Shown: in pieces, positions 25,722 through 38,264 of the stretch | Layout: each line of letters opens with the position of its first letter | How positions within the stretch are numbered: the stretch's first letter is position 1 | NCBI RefSeq assembly: GCF_051020955.1 | Contig: NW_027476111.1 | Coordinates: forward strand, 1,426,001 to 1,490,000 | Direction of reading: 5' to 3' | DNA length: 64,000 nucleotides | Origin: Megalopta genalis | Taxonomy: Eukaryota > Arthropoda > Insecta > Hymenoptera > Halictidae | Translations under genes and position numbers: made by a program | Notes under the pieces: model-generated | The model's database searches: none | What the model saw: the letters and a program-made list of their open reading frames with translations, nothing else | Told to the model about the DNA's origin: nothing

Positions 25722-26956
25722 GTTCATTTGTCCACTTGTTCATTTGTTCATTTGTTCATTCGTTCATTTGTTCATTTGTTCACTTGTTCATTTGTTCATT
25801 TGATCATTTGTTCACTTGTTCATTTGTTCATTTGTTCATTTGTTCATTTGTTCATTTGTTCAATTGTTCTATTGTTCAATTGTTCAATTGATCATTTGTT
25901 CAATTGTACAATTGTTCATTTGTTCATTTGAACAATTGATCATTTGTTCAATTGTACAATTGTTCATTTGTTCAATTGTACAATTGTTCATTTGTTCATT
26001 TTTTCATTTGTTCATTTGTTCATTTGTTCATTTGTTCAATTGTTCAATTGTTCAATTGATCATTTGTTCAATTGTACAATTGTTCATTTGTTCATTTGTT
26101 CAATTGATCATTCGTTCATTTGTCCACTTGTTCATTTGTTCACTTGTTCATCTGTTCATTTGTTCTTTTGTCCAATTCTTCATTTCTTCATTTGTTCAAT
26201 TGTCATTTGTTCATTTGTTCATTTGTTTTATTTGTTCATTTGTTTTATTTGTTCATTTGTTCATTTGTTTTATTTGTTCATTTGTTTTATTTGTTCATTT
26301 GTTCATTTGTTCATTTGTTCATTTGTTCATTTGTTCATTTGTTCATTTGTTCATTTGTTCATTTGTTCATTTGTTCAATTGTACAATTGTTCATTTGTTC
26401 AATTGTACAATTGTTCACTTGTTCATTTGCCCATTCGTTCATTTGTCCACTTGTTCATTTGTTCATTTGTTCATTTGTTCATTTGTTCATTTCTTCACTT
26501 GTACATTTGTTCATTTGTTCATTTGTCCATTCGTTCATTTGTCCACTTGTTCATTTGTTCATTTGTTCATTCGTTCATTTGTTCAATTGTCAATTGTTCA
26601 TTTGTTCAATTGTACAATTGTTCATTTGTTCAATTGTATAATTGTTCATTTGTTCATTTGTTCTTTTGTTCATTTGTCCATTTGTCCATTTGTTCATTTG
26701 TTCATTTGTTCATTTGTCCACTTGTTCATTTGTTCATTTGTTCATTTGTTCATTTGTTCATTTGTTCACTTGTTCATTTGTTCATTTGTTCATTTGTTCA
26801 TTTGTACAATTGTTCATTTGTTCAATTGAACAATTGTTCATTTGTTCATTCGTTCATTTGCCCATTCGTTCATTTGTCCACTTGTTCATTTGTTCATTTG
26901 TTCATTTGTTCATTTGTTCACTTGTTCATTTGTTCATTTGTTCATTTGTTCAATTG
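25722..26956 (+). repeat. F/D tandem duplication, left copy
   Basis: It contains F near 25,930 and four D units near 26,223-26,290. It matches 27020-28254 at a constant offset of 1,298 bp. The only difference I saw is near 26,800: CATTTGTAC here, CAATTGTAC in the right copy. Confidence 0.87.
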
Positions 26957-27019
26957 TACAATTGTTCATTTGTTCAATTGAACAATTGTTCATTTGTTCA
27001 TTCGTTCATTTGCCCATTC

Positions 27020-28254
27020 GTTCATTTGTCCACTTGTTCATTTGTTCATTTGTTCATTCGTTCATTTGTTCATTTGTTCACTTGTTCATTTGTTCATTTG
27101 ATCATTTGTTCACTTGTTCATTTGTTCATTTGTTCATTTGTTCATTTGTTCATTTGTTCAATTGTTCTATTGTTCAATTGTTCAATTGATCATTTGTTCA
27201 ATTGTACAATTGTTCATTTGTTCATTTGAACAATTGATCATTTGTTCAATTGTACAATTGTTCATTTGTTCAATTGTACAATTGTTCATTTGTTCATTTT
27301 TTCATTTGTTCATTTGTTCATTTGTTCATTTGTTCAATTGTTCAATTGTTCAATTGATCATTTGTTCAATTGTACAATTGTTCATTTGTTCATTTGTTCA
27401 ATTGATCATTCGTTCATTTGTCCACTTGTTCATTTGTTCACTTGTTCATCTGTTCATTTGTTCTTTTGTCCAATTCTTCATTTCTTCATTTGTTCAATTG
27501 TCATTTGTTCATTTGTTCATTTGTTTTATTTGTTCATTTGTTTTATTTGTTCATTTGTTCATTTGTTTTATTTGTTCATTTGTTTTATTTGTTCATTTGT
27601 TCATTTGTTCATTTGTTCATTTGTTCATTTGTTCATTTGTTCATTTGTTCATTTGTTCATTTGTTCATTTGTTCAATTGTACAATTGTTCATTTGTTCAA
27701 TTGTACAATTGTTCACTTGTTCATTTGCCCATTCGTTCATTTGTCCACTTGTTCATTTGTTCATTTGTTCATTTGTTCATTTGTTCATTTCTTCACTTGT
27801 ACATTTGTTCATTTGTTCATTTGTCCATTCGTTCATTTGTCCACTTGTTCATTTGTTCATTTGTTCATTCGTTCATTTGTTCAATTGTCAATTGTTCATT
27901 TGTTCAATTGTACAATTGTTCATTTGTTCAATTGTATAATTGTTCATTTGTTCATTTGTTCTTTTGTTCATTTGTCCATTTGTCCATTTGTTCATTTGTT
28001 CATTTGTTCATTTGTCCACTTGTTCATTTGTTCATTTGTTCATTTGTTCATTTGTTCATTTGTTCACTTGTTCATTTGTTCATTTGTTCATTTGTTCAAT
28101 TGTACAATTGTTCATTTGTTCAATTGAACAATTGTTCATTTGTTCATTCGTTCATTTGCCCATTCGTTCATTTGTCCACTTGTTCATTTGTTCATTTGTT
28201 CATTTGTTCATTTGTTCACTTGTTCATTTGTTCATTTGTTCATTTGTTCATTTG
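27020..28254 (+). repeat. F/D tandem duplication, right copy
   Basis: Right partner at offset 1,298. Identity breaks at about 28,254, where this copy continues into CATTTGTCC and the left copy into CAATTGTAC. Such a long match in a fast-changing array suggests a recent event. Confidence 0.87.
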
Positions 28255-28759
28255 TCCATTCGTTCATTTGTCCACTTGTTCATTTGTTCATTTGTTCATT
28301 TGTTCATTCGTTCATTCGTTCATTTGTTCAATTGTCATTCGTTCATTTGTTCAATTGTCAATTGTTCATTTGTTCAATTGTACAATTGTTCATTTGTTCA
28401 ATTGTATAATTGCTCATTTGTTCATTTGTTCTTTTGTTTATTTGTCCATTTGTCCATTTGTTCATTTGTTCATTTGTTCACTTTGTACATTTGTTCATTT
28501 GTTCATTTGTTCATTTGTTCATCTGTCCATTCGTTCATTTGTCCACTTGTTAATTTGTTCATTTGTTCATTTGTCCATTCGTTCATTTTTCCACTTGTTC
28601 ATTTGTTCATGTGTTCATTTGTTCAATTGTATAGTTGTACAATTGTTCATTTGTTCATTTGTTCATTTGTTCATTTGTTCATTTGTTCATTTGTTCATTT
28701 GTTCATTTCTTCATATGTTCATTTGCTCATTTGTTCATTTGTTCATTTGTTCATTTGTT

Positions 28760-29069
28760 CAGTTGTTCAATTGTTCATTTGTTCAATTGTACAATTATTC
28801 ATTTGTTCAATTGTTCATTTGTTCAATTGTACAATTTTTCATTTGTTCAATTGTACAATTGCTCATTTGTTCAATTGTACAATTGTTCATTTGTTCAATT
28901 GTACAATTGCTCATTTGTTCAATTGTTCAATTGTTCATTTGTTCAATTGTACAATTGTTCATTAGTTCAATTGTACAATTGTTCATTTGTTCAATTGTAC
29001 AATTGTTCACTTGTTCATTTGCCCATTCGTTCATTTATCCACTTGTTCATTTGTTCATTTGTTGATTTG
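28760..29069 (+). repeat. V module
   Basis: 310 bp, ATTATTC subfamily, with an extra ATTTTTC in an earlier trimer than in the other subfamily. Confidence 0.85.
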
Positions 29070-29381
29070 TTCATTTGTTCATTTGTTCATTTGTCCATTC
29101 GTTCATTTGTCCACTTGTTCATTTGTTCATTTGTTCATTTGTTCATTCGTTCATTCGTTCATTTGTTCAATTGTCAATTGTTCATTTGTTCAATTGTACA
29201 ATTGTTCATTTGTTCAATTGTATAATTGTTCATTTGTTCATTTGTTCTTTTGTTCATTTGTCCATTTGTACATTTGTACATTTGTTCATTTGTTCATTTG
29301 TTCATTTGTTCACTTTGTACATTTCTTCATTTGTTCATTTGTTCATTTGTTCATTTGTCCATTCGTTCATTTGTCCACTTG

Positions 29382-29626
29382 TTAATTTGTTCATTTGTTC
29401 ATTTGTTCATTCGTTCATTGGTTCATTTGTTCAATTGTACAATTGTACAGTTGTTGATTTGTACAATTGTACAGTTGTTGATTTGTTCAATTGTACATTT
29501 GTTCATTTGTTCACTTGTTCGTTTGTTCATTTGATCATTTGTTTATTTATTCATTTGTTCATTTTTTCAATTTATCATTTGTTCATTCGTTCATTCGTTC
29601 ATTCGTTCATTTGTTTCTTTTTGTTC
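29382..29626 (+). repeat. B module, copy 13, internal 24-bp duplication
   Basis: 245 bp. The segment with ACAGTTGTTGATTTG is present twice in tandem, adding exactly three units. Confidence 0.87.
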
Positions 29627-30169
29627 ATTTGTTCATTTGTTCATTTGTTCATTTGTTCATTTGTTCACTTGTTCATTTGTTCATTTGTTCATTTGTCCAT
29701 TCGTTCATTTGTCCACTTGTTCATTTGTTCATTTGTTCATTTGTTCATTCGTTCATTCGTTCATTTGTTCAATTGTCAATTGTTCATTTGTTCAATTGTA
29801 CAATTGTTCATTTGTTCAATTGTATAATTGTTCATTTGTTCATTTGTTCTTTTGTTCATTTGTCCATTTGTCCATTTGTTCATTTGTTCATTTGTTCATT
29901 TGTTCATTTGTTATACTTTGTACATTTGTTCATTTGTTCATTTGTTCATTTGTCCATTCGTTCATTTGTCCACTTGTTAATTTGTTCATTTGTCCATTCG
30001 TTCATTTTTCCACTTGTTCATTTGTTCATATGTTCATTTGTTCAATTGTACAATTGTACAATTGTACAATTGTTCATTTGTTCATTTGTTCATTTGTTCA
30101 TTTGTTCACTTTGTACATTTCTTCATTTGTTCATTTGTTCATTTGTCCATTCGTTCATTTGTCCACTTG

Positions 30170-30390
30170 TTAATTTGTTCATTTGTTCATTTGTTCATTC
30201 GTTCATTGGTTCATTTGTTCAATTGTACAATTGTACAGTTGTTGATTTGTTCAATTGTACATTTGTTCATTTGTTCACTTGTTCGTTTGTTCATTTGATC
30301 ATTTGTTTATTTATTCATTTGTTCATTTTTTCAATTTATCATTTGTTCATTCGTTCATTCGTTCATTCGTTCATTTGTTTCTTTTTGTTC
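30170..30390 (+). repeat. B module, copy 14
   Basis: 221 bp, standard; 764 bp after the start of the B landmark in copy 13. Confidence 0.88.
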
Positions 30391-31274
30391 ATTTGTTCAT
30401 TTGTTCATTTGTTCATTTGTTCATTTGTTCACTTGTTCATTTGTTCATTTGTTCATTTGTCCATTCGTTCATTTGTCCACTTGTTCATTTGTTCATTTGT
30501 TCATTTGTTCATTCGTTCATTCGTTCATTTGTTCAATTGTCAATTGTTCATTTGTTCAATTGTACAATTGTTCATTTGTTCAATTGTATAATTGTTCATT
30601 TGTTCATTTGTTCTTTTGTTCATTTGTCCATTTGTCCATTTGTTCATTTGTTCATTTGTTCATTTGTTCACTTTGTACATTTGTTCATTTGTTCATTTGT
30701 TCATTTGTCCATTCGTTCATTTGTCCACTTGTTAATTTGTTCATTTGTTCATTTGTCCATTCGTTCATTTTTCCACTTGTTCATTTGTTCATATGTTCAT
30801 TTGTTCAATTGTACAATTGTTCACTTGTTCATTTGCCCATTCGTTCATTTATCCACTTGTTCATTTGTTCATTTGTTGATTTGTTCATTTGTTCATTTGT
30901 TCACTTGTTCATTTGTTCATTTGTTCATTTGTCCATTCGTTCATTTGTCCACTTGTTCATTTGTTCATTTGTTCATTTGTTCATTCGTTCATTCGTTCAT
31001 TTGTTCAATTGTCAATTGTTCATTTGTTCAATTGTCAATTGTTCATTTGTTCAATTGTACAATTCTTCATTTGTTCAATTGTATAATTGTTCATTTGTTC
31101 ATTTGTTCTTTTGTTCATTTGTCCATTTGTCCATTTGTTCATTTGTTCATTTGTTCATTTGTTCATTTGTTCATTTGTTCATTTGTTCATTTGTTCATTT
31201 GTTCACTTCGTACATTTGTTCATTTGTTCATTTGTTCATTTGTTCATTTGTCCATTCGTTCATTTGTCCACTTG

Positions 31275-31495
31275 TTAATTTGTTCATTTGTTCATTTGTT
31301 CATTCGTTCATTGGTTCATTTGTTCAATTGTACAATTGTACAGTTGTTGATTTGTTCAATTGTACATTTGTTCATTTGTTCACTTGTTCGTTTGTTCATT
31401 TGATCATTTGTTTATTTATTCATTTGTTCATTTTTTCAATTTATCATTTGTTCATTCGTTCATTCGTTCATTCGTTCATTTGTTTCTTTTTGTTC
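31275..31495 (+). repeat. B module, copy 15
   Basis: 221 bp, standard; last B before the F/D-rich zone at 31.5-34.1 kb. Confidence 0.88.
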
Positions 31496-31499
31496 ATTT

Positions 31500-34100
31500 G
31501 TCCATTTGTTCATTTGTTCATTTGTTCATTTGTCCATTCGTTCATTTGTCCACTTGTTCATTTGTTCATTTGTCCACTTGTTCATTTGTTCATTTGTTCA
31601 TTCGTTCATTTGTTCATTTGTTCACTTGTTCATTTGTTCATTTGATCATTTGTTCACTTGTTCATTTGTTCATTTGTTCATTTGTTCATTTGTTCATTTG
31701 TTCAATTGTTCTATTGTTCAATTGTTCAATTGATCATTTGTTCAATTGTACAATTGTTCATTTGTTCATTTGAACAATTGATCATTTGTTCAATTGTACA
31801 ATTGTTCATTTGTTCAATTGTACAATTGTTCATTTGTTCATTTTTTCATTTGTTCATTTGTTCATTTGTTCATTTGTTCAATTGTTCAATTGTTCAATTG
31901 ATCATTTGTTCAATTGTACAATTGTTCATTTGTTCATTTGTTCAATTGATCATTTGTTCAATTGTACAATTGTTCATTTGTTCAATTGCACAATTGTTCA
32001 TTTGTTCATTTATTCAATTGTACAATTGTTCATTTGTTCATTTATTCAATTGTACAATTGTTCATTTGTTCATTTATTCAATTGTACAATTGTTCATTTG
32101 TTCAATTGTACAATTGTTCATTTGTCCATTCGTTCATTTGTCCACTTGTTCATTTGTTCATTTGTTCATTTGTTCATTCGTTCATTGGTTCATTTGTTCA
32201 ATTGTACAATTGTACAATTGTTGATTTGCTCATTTGTTCATTTGTTCATTTGTTCACTTGTTCATTTGTTCATGTGTTCATTTGTTCACTTGTTCATTTG
32301 TTCTTTTGTTCTTTTGTCCAATTCTTCATTTCTTCATTTGTACAATTGTACAATTGTTCATTTGTTCATTTGTTCATTTGGTCATTTGTTCAATTGTTCA
32401 ATTGCTCAATTGTTCATATGTTCAATTGTACAATTTTTCATTTGTTCAATTGTTCTATTGTTCTATTGTTCAATTGATCATTTGTTCAATTGTACAATTG
32501 TTCATTTGTTCATTTGAACAATTGATCATTTGTTCAATTGTACAATTGTTCATTTGTTCAATTGTACAATTGTTCATTTGTTCATTTTTTCATTTGTTCA
32601 TTTGTTCATTTGTTCATTTGTTCAATTGTTCAATTGTTCAATTGATCATTTGTTCAATTGTACAATTGTTCATTTGTTCACTTGTTCATTTGTTCATTTG
32701 TTCTTTTGTCCAATTCTTCATTTCTTCATTTGTTCAATTGTCATTTGTTCATTTGTTCATTTGTTTTATTTGTTCATTTGTTCATTTGTTCATTTGTTCA
32801 TTTGTTCATTTGTTCATTTGTTCACTTGTTCATTTGTTCATTTGTTCATTTGTTCAATTGTGCAATTGTTCATTTGTTCAATTGAACAATTGTTCATTTG
32901 TTCATTCGTTCATTTGTTCATTCGTTCATTCGTTCATTTGTTCATTTGTTCACTTGTTCATTTGTTCATTTGATCATTTGTTCATTTGTTCATTTGTTCA
33001 TTTGTTCAATTGTTCATTTGTTCAATTGTACAATTGTTCATTTGTTCAATTGTACAATTGTTCACTTGTTCATTTGCCCATTCGTTCATTTGTCCGCTTG
33101 TTCATTTGTTCATTTGTTCATTTGTTCATTTGTTCATTTGTTCTCTTGTTCATCTGTTCATTTTTTCATTTGTCCATTCGTTCATTTGTCCACTTGTTCA
33201 TTTGTTCATTTGTTCATTCGTTCATTTGTTCATTTGTTCACTTGTTCATTTGTTCATTTGATCATTTGTCCATTCGTTCATTTGTCCACTTGTTCATTTG
33301 TTCATTTGTTCATTCGTTCATTTGTTCATTTGTTCACTTGTTCATTTGTTCATTTGATCATTTGTTCACTTGTTCATTTGTTCATTTGTTCATTTGTTCA
33401 TTTGTTCATTTGTTCAATTGTTCTATTGTTCAATTGTTCAATTGATCATTTGTTCAATTGTACAATTGTTCATTTGTTCATTTGAACAATTGATCATTTG
33501 TTCAATTGTACAATTGTTCATTTGTTCAATTGTACAATTGTTCATTTGTTCATTTGAACAATTGATCATTTGTTCAATTGTACAATTGTTCATTTGTTCA
33601 ATTGTACAATTGTTCATTTGTTCATTTTTTCATTTGTTCATTTGTTCATTTGTTCAATTGTTCAATTGTTCAATTGATCATTTGTTCAATTGTACAATTG
33701 TTCATTTGTTCATTTGTTCAATTGATCATTCGATCATTTGTCCACTTGTTCATTTGTTCACTTGTTCATCTGTTCATTTGTTCTTTTGTCCAATTCTTCA
33801 TTTCTTCATTTGTTCAATTGTCATTTGTTCATTTGCTCATTTGTTTTATTTGTTCATTTGTTTTATTTGTTCATTTGTTCATTTGTTCATTTGTTCATTT
33901 GTTCATTTGTTCAATTGTACAATTGTTCATTTGTTCAATTGTACAATTGTTCACTTGTTCATTTGCCCATTCGTTCATTTGTCCACTTGTTCATTTGTTC
34001 ATTTGTTCATTTGTTCATTTGTTCATTTGTTCATTTGTTCACTTGTACATTTGTTCATTTGTTCATTTGTCCATTCGTTCATTTGTCCACTTGTTCATTT
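31500..34100 (+). repeat. F/D-rich zone
   Basis: F lies near 31,771, 32,515, 33,485 and 33,555; the last two are 70 bp apart, a local duplication. D is reduced to one unit near 32,763 and two near 33,842. CATTCGATC near 33,730 is private. Confidence 0.78.
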
Positions 34101-34527
34101 GTTCATTTGTTCATTCGTTCATTTGTTCAATTGTCAATTGTTCATTTGTTCAATTGTACAATTGTTCATTTGTTCAATTGTATAATTGTTCATTTGTTCA
34201 TTTGTTCTTTTGTTCATTTGTCCATTTGTCCATTTGTTCATTTGTTCATTTGTTCATTTGTTCACTTTGTACATTTGTTCATTTGTTCATTTGTTCATTT
34301 GTTCATTTGTTCATTTGTCCATTCGTTCATTTGTCCACTTGTTAATTTGTTCATTTGTTCATTTGTCCATTCGTTCATTTTTCCACTTGTTCATTTGTTC
34401 ATATGTTCATTTGTTCAATTGTACAATTGTACAATTGTTCATTTGTTCATTTGTTCATTTGTTCATTTGTTCATTTCTTCATATGTTCATTTGCTCATTT
34501 GTTCATTTGTTCATTTGTTTATTTGTT

Positions 34528-34640
34528 CAGTTGTTCAATTGTTCATTTGTTCAATTGTACAATTGTTCATTTGTTCAATTGTTCATTTGTTCAATTGTAC
34601 AATTGTTCATTTGTTCAATTGTACAATTGCTCATTTCTTC
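34528..34640 (+). repeat. V module, truncated into E array
   Basis: It keeps the CAGTTGTTC start and first trimers, then switches at CATTTCTTC to the CAATAGTAC-bearing E array. The same switch occurs at 41671-41783, so both derive from one ancestral junction. Confidence 0.75.
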
Positions 34641-34870
34641 AATAGTACAATTGTTCATTTGATCAATTGTACAATTGTTCATTTGTTCAATTGTACAATT
34701 GTTCATTTGTTCAATTGTACAATTGTTCTTTTGTTCAATAGTACAATTGTTCATTTGTTCAATTGTACAATTGTTCTTTTGTTCAATAGTACAATTGTTC
34801 ATTTGTTCAATTGTACAATTGTTCTTTTGTTCAATAGTACAATTGTTCATTTGTTCAATTGTAAAATTGT
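34640..34870 (+). repeat. E array 1 (48-bp repeat, three tandem copies plus one)
   Basis: CAATAGTAC at 34640, 34736, 34784 and 34832: spacings 96, 48, 48. Each 48-bp repeat is six units and also carries CTTTTG. It closes with GTAAAATTG and CATATGTTC. Confidence 0.87.
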
Positions 34871-35014
34871 TCATATGTTCAATTGTACAATTGTTCATTT
34901 GTTCATTTGTTCATTTGTTCATTTTTTCATTCGTTCATTTGTTCACTTCGTACATTTGTTCATTTGTTCATTTGTTCATTTGTTCATTTGTCCATTCGTT
35001 CATTTGTCCACTTG

Positions 35015-35219
35015 TTAATTTGTTCATTTGTTCATTTGTTCATTCGTTCATTGGTTCATTTGTTCAATTGTACAATTGTACAGTTGTTGATTTGTTCAAT
35101 TGTACATTTGTTCATTTGTTCACTTGTTCGGTTGTTCATTTGATCATTTGTTTATTTATTCATTTGTTCATTTTTTCAATTTATCATTTGTTCATTCGTT
35201 CATTTGTTTCTTTTTGTTC
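35015..35219 (+). repeat. B module, copy 16, short form
   Basis: 205 bp: two CATTCG units fewer. GTTCGGTTG replaces GTTCGTTTG near 35,128. Confidence 0.87.
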
Positions 35220-35224
35220 ATTTG

Positions 35225-36080
35225 TCCATTTGTTCATTTGTTCATTTGTTCATTCGTTCATTCGTTCATTCGTTCATTTGTTCAATTGTACAATTGTACA
35301 ATTGTTCATTTGTTCATTTGTTCATTCGTTCATTTGTTCATTTGTTCACTTGTTCATTTGTTCATTTGTTCATTTGTTCATTTGTTCATTTGTTCATTTG
35401 TTCACTTGTTCATTTGTTCATTTGTTCATTTGTTCATTTGTTCATTTGTTTTTTTGTCCATTCGTTCATTTGTCCACTTGTTCATTTGTTCATTTGTTCA
35501 TTTGTCCATTCGTTCATTTTTCCACTTGTTCATTTGTTCATATGTTCATTTGTTCAATTGTACAATTGTACAATTGTACAATTGTTCATTTGTTCATTTG
35601 TTCATTTGTTCATTTGTTCATTTGTTCATTTGTTCATTTCTTCATATGTTCATTCGTTCATTTGTTCATTTGTTCAATTGTACAATTGTACAATTGTTCA
35701 TTTGTTCATTCGTTCATATGTTCATTCGTTCATTTGTTCATTTGTTCATTTGTTCATTTGTTCACTTGTTCATTTGTTCATTTGTTCATTTGTTTTTTGT
35801 CCATTCGTACATTTGTCCACTTGTTCATTTGTTCATTGGTTCATTTGTTCAATTGTACAATTGTTCATTTGTTCATTTGTTCAATTGTACAATTGTTCAT
35901 TTGTTCATTTGTTCATTTGTTCATTTGTTCATTTGTTCACTTGTTCATTTGTTCATTTGTTCATTTGTTCATTTGTTCATTTGTTTTTGTGTCCATTCGT
36001 TCATTTGTCCACTTGTTCATTTGTTCATTTGTTCATTTGTCCATTCGTTCATTTTTCCACTTGTTCATTTGTTCATATGT
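35225..36080 (+). repeat. C block 6
   Basis: Marks near 35,450 (seven T) and 35,791. A third reads GTTTTTGTGTCC near 35,983, a private change. It joins P array 7 on its right. Confidence 0.8.
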
Positions 36081-36081
36081 T

Positions 36082-36303
36082 CATTTGTTCAATTGTACAA
36101 TTGTTCATTTGTTCAATTGTACAATTGTTCATTTGTTCAATTGTACAATTGTTCATTTGTTCAATTGTACAATTGTTCATTTGTTCAATTGTATAATTGT
36201 TCATTTGTTCAATTGTACAATTGTTCATTTATTCAATTGTTCAATTGTTCATTTGTTCAATTGTACAATTGTTCATTTGTTCAATTGTACAATTGTTCAT
36301 TTG
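36082..36303 (+). repeat. P array 7 (short)
   Basis: It keeps the GTATAATTG and CATTTATTC end and is joined on its left to a C block, as in array 4. Confidence 0.83.
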
Positions 36304-36521
36304 TCCATTCGTTCATTTGTCCACTTGTTCATTTATTCATTTGTTCATTTGTCCATTCGTTCATTTTTCCACTTGTTCATTTGTTCATATGTTCATTTGT
36401 TCAATTGTACAATTGTACAATTGTTCATTTGTTCATTTGTTCATTTGTTCATTTGTTCATTTGTTCATTTGTTCATTTCTTCATATGTTCATTTGCTCAT
36501 TTGTTCATTTGTTCATTTGTT

Positions 36522-36831
36522 CAGTTGTTCAATTGTTCATTTGTTCAATTGTACAATTGTTCATTTGTTCAATTGTTCATTTGTTCAATTGTACAATTGT
36601 TCATTTGTTCAATTGTACAATTGCTCATTTGTTCAATTGTACAATTTTTCATTTGTTCAATTGTACAATTGCTCATTTGTTCAATTGTTCAATTGTTCAT
36701 TTGTTCAATTGTACAATTGTTCATTAGTTCAATTGTACAATTGTTCATTTGTTCAATTGTACAATTGTTCACTTGTTCATTTGCCCATTCGTTCATTTAT
36801 CCACTTGTTCATTTGTTCATTTGTTGATTTG
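36522..36831 (+). repeat. V module
   Basis: 310 bp, ATTTTTC subfamily, located between two P arrays (36082-36303 and 37660-38237). Confidence 0.85.
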
Positions 36832-37647
36832 TTCATTTGTTCATTTGTTCACTTGTTCATTTGTTCATTTGTTCATTTGTTCATTTGTCCATTCGTTCAT
36901 TTGTCCACTTGTTCATTTGTTCATTCGTTCATTCGTTCATTTGTTCAATTGTCAATTGTTCATTTGTTCAATTGTACAATTGTTCATTTGTTCAATTGTA
37001 TAATTGTTCATTTGTTCATTTGTTCTTTTGTTCATTTGTCCATTTGTCCATTTGTTCATTTGTTCATTTGTTCATTTGTTCATTTGTTCATTTGTCCATT
37101 TGTCCATTTGTTCATTTGTTCATTTGTTCATTTGTTCACTTTGTACATTTGTTCATTTGTTCATTTGTTCATTTTCCATTCGTTCATTTGTCCACTTGTT
37201 AATTTGTTCATTTGTTCATTTGTCCATTCGTTCATTTTTCCACTTGTTCATTTGTTCATATGTTCATTTGTTCAATTGTACAATTGTTCACTTGTTCATT
37301 TGCCCATTCGTTCATTTATCCACTTGTTCATTTGTTCATTTGTTGATTTGTTCATTTGTTCATTTGTTCACTTGTTCATTTGTACAATTGTACAATTGTT
37401 GATTTGCTCATTTGTTCATTTGTTCATTTGTTCACTTGTTCATTTGTTCATGTGTTCATTTGTTCACTTGTTCATTTGTTCTTTTGTTCTTTTGTCCAAT
37501 TCTTCATTTCTTCATTTGTACAATTGTACAATTGTTCATTTGTTCATTTGTTCATTTGTTCAATTGTACAATTGTTCATTTGTTCATTTGTTCAATTGTA
37601 CAATTGTTCATTTGTTCATTTGTTCATTTGTTCATTTGTTCATGTGT

Positions 37648-38115
37648 TCATTTGTTCATTTGTTCAATTGTACAATTGTTCATTTGTTCAATTGTACAAT
37701 TGTTCATTTGTTCAATTGTACAATTGTTCATTTGTTCAATTGAACAATTGTTCATTTGTTCAATTGAACAATTGTTCATTTGTTCAATTGTACAATTGTT
37801 CATTTGTTCAATTGTACAATTGTTCATTTGTTCAATTGTATAATTGTTCATTTGTTCAATTGTACAATTGTTCATTTGTTCAATTGTACAATTGTTCATT
37901 TGTTCAATTGTACAATTGTTCATTTGTTCAATTGTACAATTGTTCATTTGTTCAATTGTACAATTGTTCATTTGTTCAATTGTACAATTGTTCATTTGTT
38001 CAATTGAACAATTGTTCATTTGTTCAATTGTACAATTGTTCATTTGTTCAATTGTACAATTGTTCATTTGTTCAATTGTATAATTGTTCATTTGTTCAAT
38101 TGTACAATTGTTCAT
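37648..38115 (-). other. Longest minus-strand open frame (155 codons), not a gene
   Basis: On the minus strand the consensus unit carries TGA, giving a stop every 24 bp in each frame. Only tandem P trimers escape, and in one frame only, reading MNNCTIEQ repeatedly. The open length therefore just measures the length of the P array. Shorter equivalents occur at 2582-2785, 5709-5912, 9319-9522, 19613-19840 and 24403-24630. Confidence 0.93.
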
Positions 38116-38237
38116 TTATTCAATTGTTCAATTGTTCATTTGTTCAATTGTACAATTGTTCATTTGTTCAATTGTACAATTGTTCATTTGTTCAATTGTA
38201 CAATTGTTCATTTGTTCAATTGTACAATTGTTCATTT
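37660..38237 (+). repeat. P array 8 (expanded)
   Basis: The longest palindromic stretch in the window, about 24 trimers. GTATAATTG occurs at 37838 and again at 38078, exactly 240 bp apart, so ten trimers were duplicated in tandem. GAACAATTG units near 37,740, 37,764 and 38,004 are private to this array. Confidence 0.88.
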
Positions 38238-38264
38238 GTCCATTCGTTCATTTGTCCACTTGTT

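Noticed and set aside
37648..38115. Minus-strand frame of repeated MNNCTIEQ as a repeat protein
   Set aside because: It is the reverse reading of tandem P trimers, open in only one of three frames, and its length varies with array length between copies.
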